10,585 nt of DNA from Pseudomonadota bacterium (GTDB taxonomy: Bacteria; Pseudomonadota; Alphaproteobacteria; Sphingomonadales; Sphingomonadaceae), in NCBI GenBank assembly GCA_023390675.1, contig JAEWCK010000308.1:1-10585 (forward strand), written 5' to 3'. This document shows, in pieces, positions 7,768-10,585 of the stretch (position 1 is the first letter of the stretch; each line of letters begins with the position of its first letter). Below the pieces are notes generated by a model. The model was not told where the DNA came from and ran no database searches. It was given only the letters and a program-made list of their open reading frames with translations. Both the position numbers and the translations under genes were made by a program.

Positions 7768-7781
7768 TGTTAGCGCTATCA
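7768..7781. promoter_or_regulatory. Second AGCGCT operator, upstream of the TonB receptor
   Basis: The plus strand reads TGTTAGCGCTATCA and the minus strand TGATAGCGCTAACA. The minus-strand version differs at one position from the xyl-box consensus TGGTAGCGCTAACA. The inverted repeat is perfect except for the third base of each arm. It lies 20 nt upstream of the receptor start, right behind the Shine-Dalgarno, so a bound repressor would block initiation or early elongation. I could not find a convincing sigma-70 promoter for the receptor. Confidence 0.75.
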
Positions 7782-7860
7782 AAATCTGACGCGCATTTAT
7801 TTCCGCCATTCGTAAAGTACGAGTTATGGAAAGATCAAGCCATTCTGTTTCAGTAACGGT

Positions 7861-7874
7861 AAATCCGCGGATTT
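7861..7874. repeat. Perfect 14-bp palindrome, unrelated to the AGCGCT sites
   Basis: AAATCCGCGGATTT is its own reverse complement. It sits mid-way in the divergent gap, about 113 bp upstream of the receptor start and 145 bp upstream of the halogenase start. It could bind a second dimeric regulator. No matching copy was noticed elsewhere in the window. Confidence 0.5.
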
Positions 7875-7899
7875 GTGGCGTTTCTGCAACGGTTTCGCT

Positions 7900-7928
7900 G
7901 CGTCGCACTATCGAATTACCGCGTCGCA
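7900..7928. repeat. Short direct repeat with 21-bp period
   Basis: GCGTCGCA occurs at 7900-7907 and again at 7921-7928, each preceded by CT or CC. The 21-bp offset is about two helical turns, which would place two bound proteins on the same DNA face. It is short enough to be chance in GC-rich DNA. Confidence 0.25.
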
Positions 7929-7964
7929 GCAGGGATTTCCGGCTCCGAATCGGGCTTGGCGCGA

Positions 7965-7994
7965 TTGACGCTTTCGCGGCGGGAGCGCTAACAT
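7965..7994 (+). promoter_or_regulatory. Candidate sigma-70 promoter of the halogenase pair
   Basis: TTGACG (7965-7970) and TAACAT (7989-7994) are separated by 18 bp. The -35 matches consensus at five of six positions and the -10 at four of six. Transcription would begin near 8001, leaving a very short leader. The operator-like site at 7980-7993 overlaps the spacer and the -10, as expected for repression. Confidence 0.5.
7980..7993. promoter_or_regulatory. Third AGCGCT site, one degenerate arm, upstream of the halogenase pair
   Basis: CGGGAGCGCTAACA matches the xyl-box consensus TGGTAGCGCTAACA at 12 of 14 positions: the right arm is intact and the left arm weakened. It lies 26 bp upstream of the ATG at 8020 and overlaps the candidate -10. 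Position and match suggest the same regulator as at 7768-7781, probably with weaker binding. Confidence 0.55.
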
Positions 7995-8001
7995 TCCCAT
8001 C

Positions 8002-8010
8002 GGAGAGGGG
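8002..8010 (+). promoter_or_regulatory. Ribosome binding site fixing the first halogenase start
   Basis: GGAGAGGGG ends 9 nt before the ATG at 8020. A nearer ATG at 8012 opens a frame that stops after five codons, so 8020 is the real start; the Rossmann motif follows within ten residues. Confidence 0.7.
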
Positions 8011-8019
8011 CATGAAAAC

Positions 8020-9489
8020 ATGCTGGTGAAGCGCGTGCTCGTGGTGGGCGGCGGCACCGCGGGGTGGATGACCGCGGCGGCGCTGGCGCACAAATTGTCG
8101 GGCACCGGAACGGCGATCGAGCTGATCGAATCGGCCGAGATCGGCACCGTGGGCGTCGGCGAGGCGACGGTGCCGCACATCCGCCATTTCAACGCGACGC
8201 TCGGCCTCGACGAAGCCGATTTCCTCACGCGGACCAGGGGCACCTTCAAGCTCGGCGTCGAGTTCGTGAACTGGGGGCGGATCGGCGACAGCTACATCCA
8301 TCCCTTCGGCGAGTTCGGGTCGGACCTGGATGGGGTCCCCTTCCACCACCAATGGCTGGCGGCGGGCGAAGGCGCGGGCGCGTTCGACGCCTATTCGCTG
8401 CCGATCCAGGCGGCGCGGCGCGGGCGCTTCGCGCATCCGAGCGACGATCCCGCGTCGCTGCGCAACACCTACAATTACGCCTACCAGTTCGATGCGAGCC
8501 TCTACGCGCGCTATCTGCGCGAATACGCCGAGGCGCGCGGCGCGGTTCGGCGCGAAGGCAAGGTCGTCGACGTCGCGCTCAATGGCGAAACCGGCTTCGT
8601 CGAATCGGTGACGCTCGAAAGCGGCGAGCGAGTCTCGGCCGATCTGTTCGTCGATTGCTCGGGCTTTCGCGGGCTGCTGATCGAGCAGGCGCTCGGGACC
8701 GGCTATCAGGAATGGACGCACTGGCTGCCGTGCGACCGCGCGATCGCGATTCCCTGCCCCAATGTCGGGCCGATCGCGCCGCTGACGCGCTCGACCGCGC
8801 AGGCGTCGGGCTGGCTGTGGCACATCCCGCTCCAGCACCGCGCGGGCAACGGCCATGTCTATTCGAGCGGCTTCATCTCGGACGACGACGCGCTCGAAAC
8901 GCTGACCGGCGCGCTCGCCGCGGCGCCGCTCGCGGAGCCCAACAAGCTCCGCTTCGTCACCGGCAAGCGCAACAGGCAATGGGTGGGCAATGTCGTCGCG
9001 ATCGGGCTTTCCTCGGGCTTCCTCGAGCCGCTCGAGTCGACCAGCATCCACTTGATCCAGCTCGCGATCGGGCGGCTGCTCGACCTGTTTCCGGCGCAGC
9101 AATGGGATCCGCTCGACGCCGCCGAGTTCAACCGGCTGATGGCGCTCGAATATGAGCGCGTCCGCGACTTCCTGATCCTCCATTATCACGCCACCGAGCG
9201 CGACGATTCCGACTTCTGGCACTACTGCCGGAACATGACGCTGCCCGATTCGCTCGCCGAGAAGCTCGCGCTGTTCCGCGAGCGCGGCGTGGTGCAGCAT
9301 TATCGCGACGGCATGTTCCTCGAGCCGAGCTGGCTTGCGGTCTATCTCGGCCAGCACGTCGTGCCCGCGTATCCCGACCCGCGCGCGGGCGGCGACGTTG
9401 CGGCGCGGATGGCGGCGATGCGCGCCCGCTACACGGCCGAAGCCGAGGCGATGCCGATGCACGAGGCGGCACTGGCAGCGGCCGCCTGA
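8020..9489 (+). CDS. Flavin-dependent (tryptophan) halogenase family protein, catalytic residues present
   Basis: This 489-residue cytoplasmic protein is a little shorter than PrnA/RebH (about 530). Visible elements are the FAD-binding GGGTAGWM (10-17), 'VGVGEATVP' (44-52), the catalytic Lys77 in 'GTFKLG', the halogenase signature WxWxIP (Trp265-Leu-Trp267-His-Ile269-Pro270) and 'EPLEST' with Glu339-Ser340, matching PrnA Glu346-Ser347. These features support FADH2-dependent production of a hypohalous or lysine-haloamine species. The substrate is unknown. The branch found near TonB receptors in Sphingomonas, Caulobacter and Xanthomonas contains enzymes reported to brominate free indole in vitro (such as BrvH), which says little about their natural role. 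It is divergent from the TonB receptor and has an operator-like site in its promoter. It overlaps the next gene by one base, so translation is probably coupled. No dedicated flavin reductase is visible in the window. Confidence 0.93.
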   Translation: MLVKRVLVVGGGTAGWMTAAALAHKLSGTGTAIELIESAEIGTVGVGEATVPHIRHFNATLGLDEADFLTRTRGTFKLGVEFVNWGRIGDSYIHPFGEFGSDLDGVPFHHQWLAAGEGAGAFDAYSLPIQAARRGRFAHPSDDPASLRNTYNYAYQFDASLYARYLREYAEARGAVRREGKVVDVALNGETGFVESVTLESGERVSADLFVDCSGFRGLLIEQALGTGYQEWTHWLPCDRAIAIPCPNVGPIAPLTRSTAQASGWLWHIPLQHRAGNGHVYSSGFISDDDALETLTGALAAAPLAEPNKLRFVTGKRNRQWVGNVVAIGLSSGFLEPLESTSIHLIQLAIGRLLDLFPAQQWDPLDAAEFNRLMALEYERVRDFLILHYHATERDDSDFWHYCRNMTLPDSLAEKLALFRERGVVQHYRDGMFLEPSWLAVYLGQHVVPAYPDPRAGGDVAARMAAMRARYTAEAEAMPMHEAALAAAA

Positions 9490-10585
9490 TGCGAAAGGTC
9501 GCGCGCATCGTCATCGTGGGCGGCGGAGTCGCCGGCTGGATGAGCGCGCTCGCGCTCGGCCGCGCGCTGCCGGACGTCGCGCTGACTCTGATCGAGGTCG
9601 GGGGCCCCGATCACAGCCTCGGCCCGTTCGGCCCGGCCGAGACGACCCTGCCCGAATTCTCGCACTTCCTCGCCGCGCACGGCGTGGGCGAGGACGCGTT
9701 GCTGCGCGCTGCGCGTGGCGGCTTTTCGCTCGGCGCGGCTTTTTCGGGCTGGGGCGGGGAAGGGAGCGCGTGGTTTCTGCCCTTTGGCGAGGTCGGCGCG
9801 CCGATGGGGGCGGTCGCCTTCAATCATCTCGCGGCGCGGGTGCGCAGCACCGGACGCGACTTTCGCCTCGCGGACTTCTCGCTCGCCGCGGTCGCCGCAG
9901 CATCGGGACGCTTCGCGCGGCCTAGCGACGACCCCCGATCGGTGTTGTCGAGCTACGGCTACGGCCTCAATCTCGACCGCGCTGCGCTCGCGCAAATGCT
10001 GCGCCGGGCCGCGGGAAATGTTGCGCAGCATGCGGCGCCCTTCGCCCGCAGCATCGGCGACGTCGACGCAGTCGAACTCGCCGACGGCACGCAGGTCGAA
10101 GGCGACCTCTATCTCGATTGCACCGGCCCTGCCGCTTTGCTCCATGGCGGCGCGTTCGAGAGCTGGAAGGCTTGGCTGCCGTGCGACCGCGCGGTGGAAC
10201 GCTTCGTGCCGCAGGAGGGCGTCCCGCCGCCTTACGCGCATGCCGGCGCGCACGAGGCCGGCTGGCTGCGCACGGTGCCGCTTGTCGGCGGGCAGGGTGA
10301 AGCGCTGCTCTATGCGTCGACGCACATGGATGCGCGGGCAGACGCAGTCCCCTTCGAATCCGGCCGGCGCACCGAGGCATGGCGCGGCAACGTCGTCGCG
10401 ATCGGCGCATCGGCGGCGGTGATCGAGCCGCTCCACGGCCATGCGATCCGGCTCGTCCAGAACGCGCTCGAACGGCTGGTGACGCTGCTCCCGTCGGGAT
10501 CGGGCGTCGAGCCGGCCGAGTATAACCGCCTCACCGCGCGCGAGGCCGATCGCGTCCGCGACTTCGTGATCCTGCATTACAAGAC
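9489..10585 (+). CDS. Degenerate flavin-dependent halogenase paralogue, 3' end beyond window
   Basis: About 365 codons are visible and the frame is open to the window end. It is clearly paralogous to the preceding gene: 'IVIVGGGVAGWMSALAL' (Rossmann FAD motif), 'RPSDDP', 'LDCTGPAALL', 'WLPCDRA', 'GNVVAIG' and 'RVRDFVILHY' all have counterparts. The halogenase signatures are lost, however. The catalytic Lys is Ser80 ('GGFSLG'), WxWxIP is Trp259-Leu-Arg261-Thr-Val263-Pro264, and the Glu-Ser pair is His316-Gly317 ('EPLHGH'). FAD binding looks intact, so it may be a non-halogenating oxidoreductase or a partner subunit of the upstream protein. Start: the ATG at 9489 overlaps the upstream TGA (TGATG), consistent with an operon and translational coupling. 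No frameshift was seen, so it does not look like a pseudogene. Confidence 0.88.
   Translation, partial: MRKVARIVIVGGGVAGWMSALALGRALPDVALTLIEVGGPDHSLGPFGPAETTLPEFSHFLAAHGVGEDALLRAARGGFSLGAAFSGWGGEGSAWFLPFGEVGAPMGAVAFNHLAARVRSTGRDFRLADFSLAAVAAASGRFARPSDDPRSVLSSYGYGLNLDRAALAQMLRRAAGNVAQHAAPFARSIGDVDAVELADGTQVEGDLYLDCTGPAALLHGGAFESWKAWLPCDRAVERFVPQEGVPPPYAHAGAHEAGWLRTVPLVGGQGEALLYASTHMDARADAVPFESGRRTEAWRGNVVAIGASAAVIEPLHGHAIRLVQNALERLVTLLPSGSGVEPAEYNRLTAREADRVRDFVILHYK

Noticed and set aside
4259..7789. A 1176-codon open frame on the plus strand opposite the TonB receptor
   Set aside because: It is antisense to a protein with clear signal peptide, plug and barrel motifs. Its predicted product is Arg/Ala/Val/Asp-rich low-complexity sequence typical of the shadow frame in GC-rich coding DNA, and it overlaps the DUF6445-type gene's end and the terminator.
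7782..7830. Sigma-70 or sigma-54 promoter for the TonB receptor
   Set aside because: TTTACG and TGGCGG...TGC patterns are present, but spacing or -10/-12 matches are poor. I could not support a specific promoter.
7489..9462. A 657-codon minus-strand frame over the halogenase and the divergent control region
   Set aside because: It crosses two opposite genes and their promoters. The plus strand encodes the halogenase signatures, and this frame shows only GC-driven composition.
9429..10577. A 382-codon minus-strand frame opposite the second halogenase-like gene
   Set aside because: It is the shadow of the plus-strand frame that carries the FAD motif and family framework.

Overview
The window (about 10.6 kb, high GC) looks like an alphaproteobacterial chromosome of the Sphingomonadales/Caulobacterales kind. 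The reasons are the GC-rich codon use, a TonB-dependent receptor of the Xanthomonas/Caulobacter type, a paired set of tryptophan-halogenase-like genes, a cupin_8/JmjC protein and a DUF6445-type protein. These genes commonly sit together in Sphingomonas and Caulobacter relatives. The genus assignment is inference.

Layout. Positions 1-290 (minus) hold the N-terminal part of a D-mannonate dehydratase (manD). It diverges from a secreted GH67 alpha-glucuronidase (aguA, 414-2570, plus), and a perfect 14-bp palindrome (340-353) lies between them. A factor-inhibiting-HIF-like JmjC/cupin_8 oxygenase (2567-3565, minus) converges on aguA so tightly that the two stop codons share one CTAG. A DUF6445-type, 2-oxoglutarate-oxygenase-like protein (3625-4332, plus) diverges from it across only 59 bp. 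A large TonB-dependent receptor (4397-7747, minus) follows and ends in a strong intrinsic terminator. A 272-bp divergent control region (7748-8019) separates it from two overlapping flavin-dependent halogenase-family genes on the plus strand. The first (8020-9489) is complete and has the catalytic signatures. The second (9489 to the window end) is partial and has lost all of them that are visible.

How the genes fit together. AguA removes (4-O-methyl)glucuronic acid from xylo-oligosaccharides in the periplasm, and ManD acts in the hexuronate route (mannonate to 2-keto-3-deoxygluconate). The receptor is a plausible importer of the oligosaccharides. Three AGCGCT-centred sites (340-353, 7768-7781, 7980-7993) resemble the 14-bp xyl-box bound by XylR-type LacI repressors. 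They lie upstream of manD/aguA, the receptor and the halogenase pair respectively, which suggests a single glucuronoxylan regulon. The unexplained part is why two halogenase-like flavoproteins and two candidate Fe(II)/2-oxoglutarate oxygenases accompany a glucuronoxylan uptake locus. A system that modifies the receptor or its ligand is the most interesting, but untested, possibility. No RNA gene, mobile element, CRISPR array or origin was seen, and no gap longer than 300 bp is without a gene.
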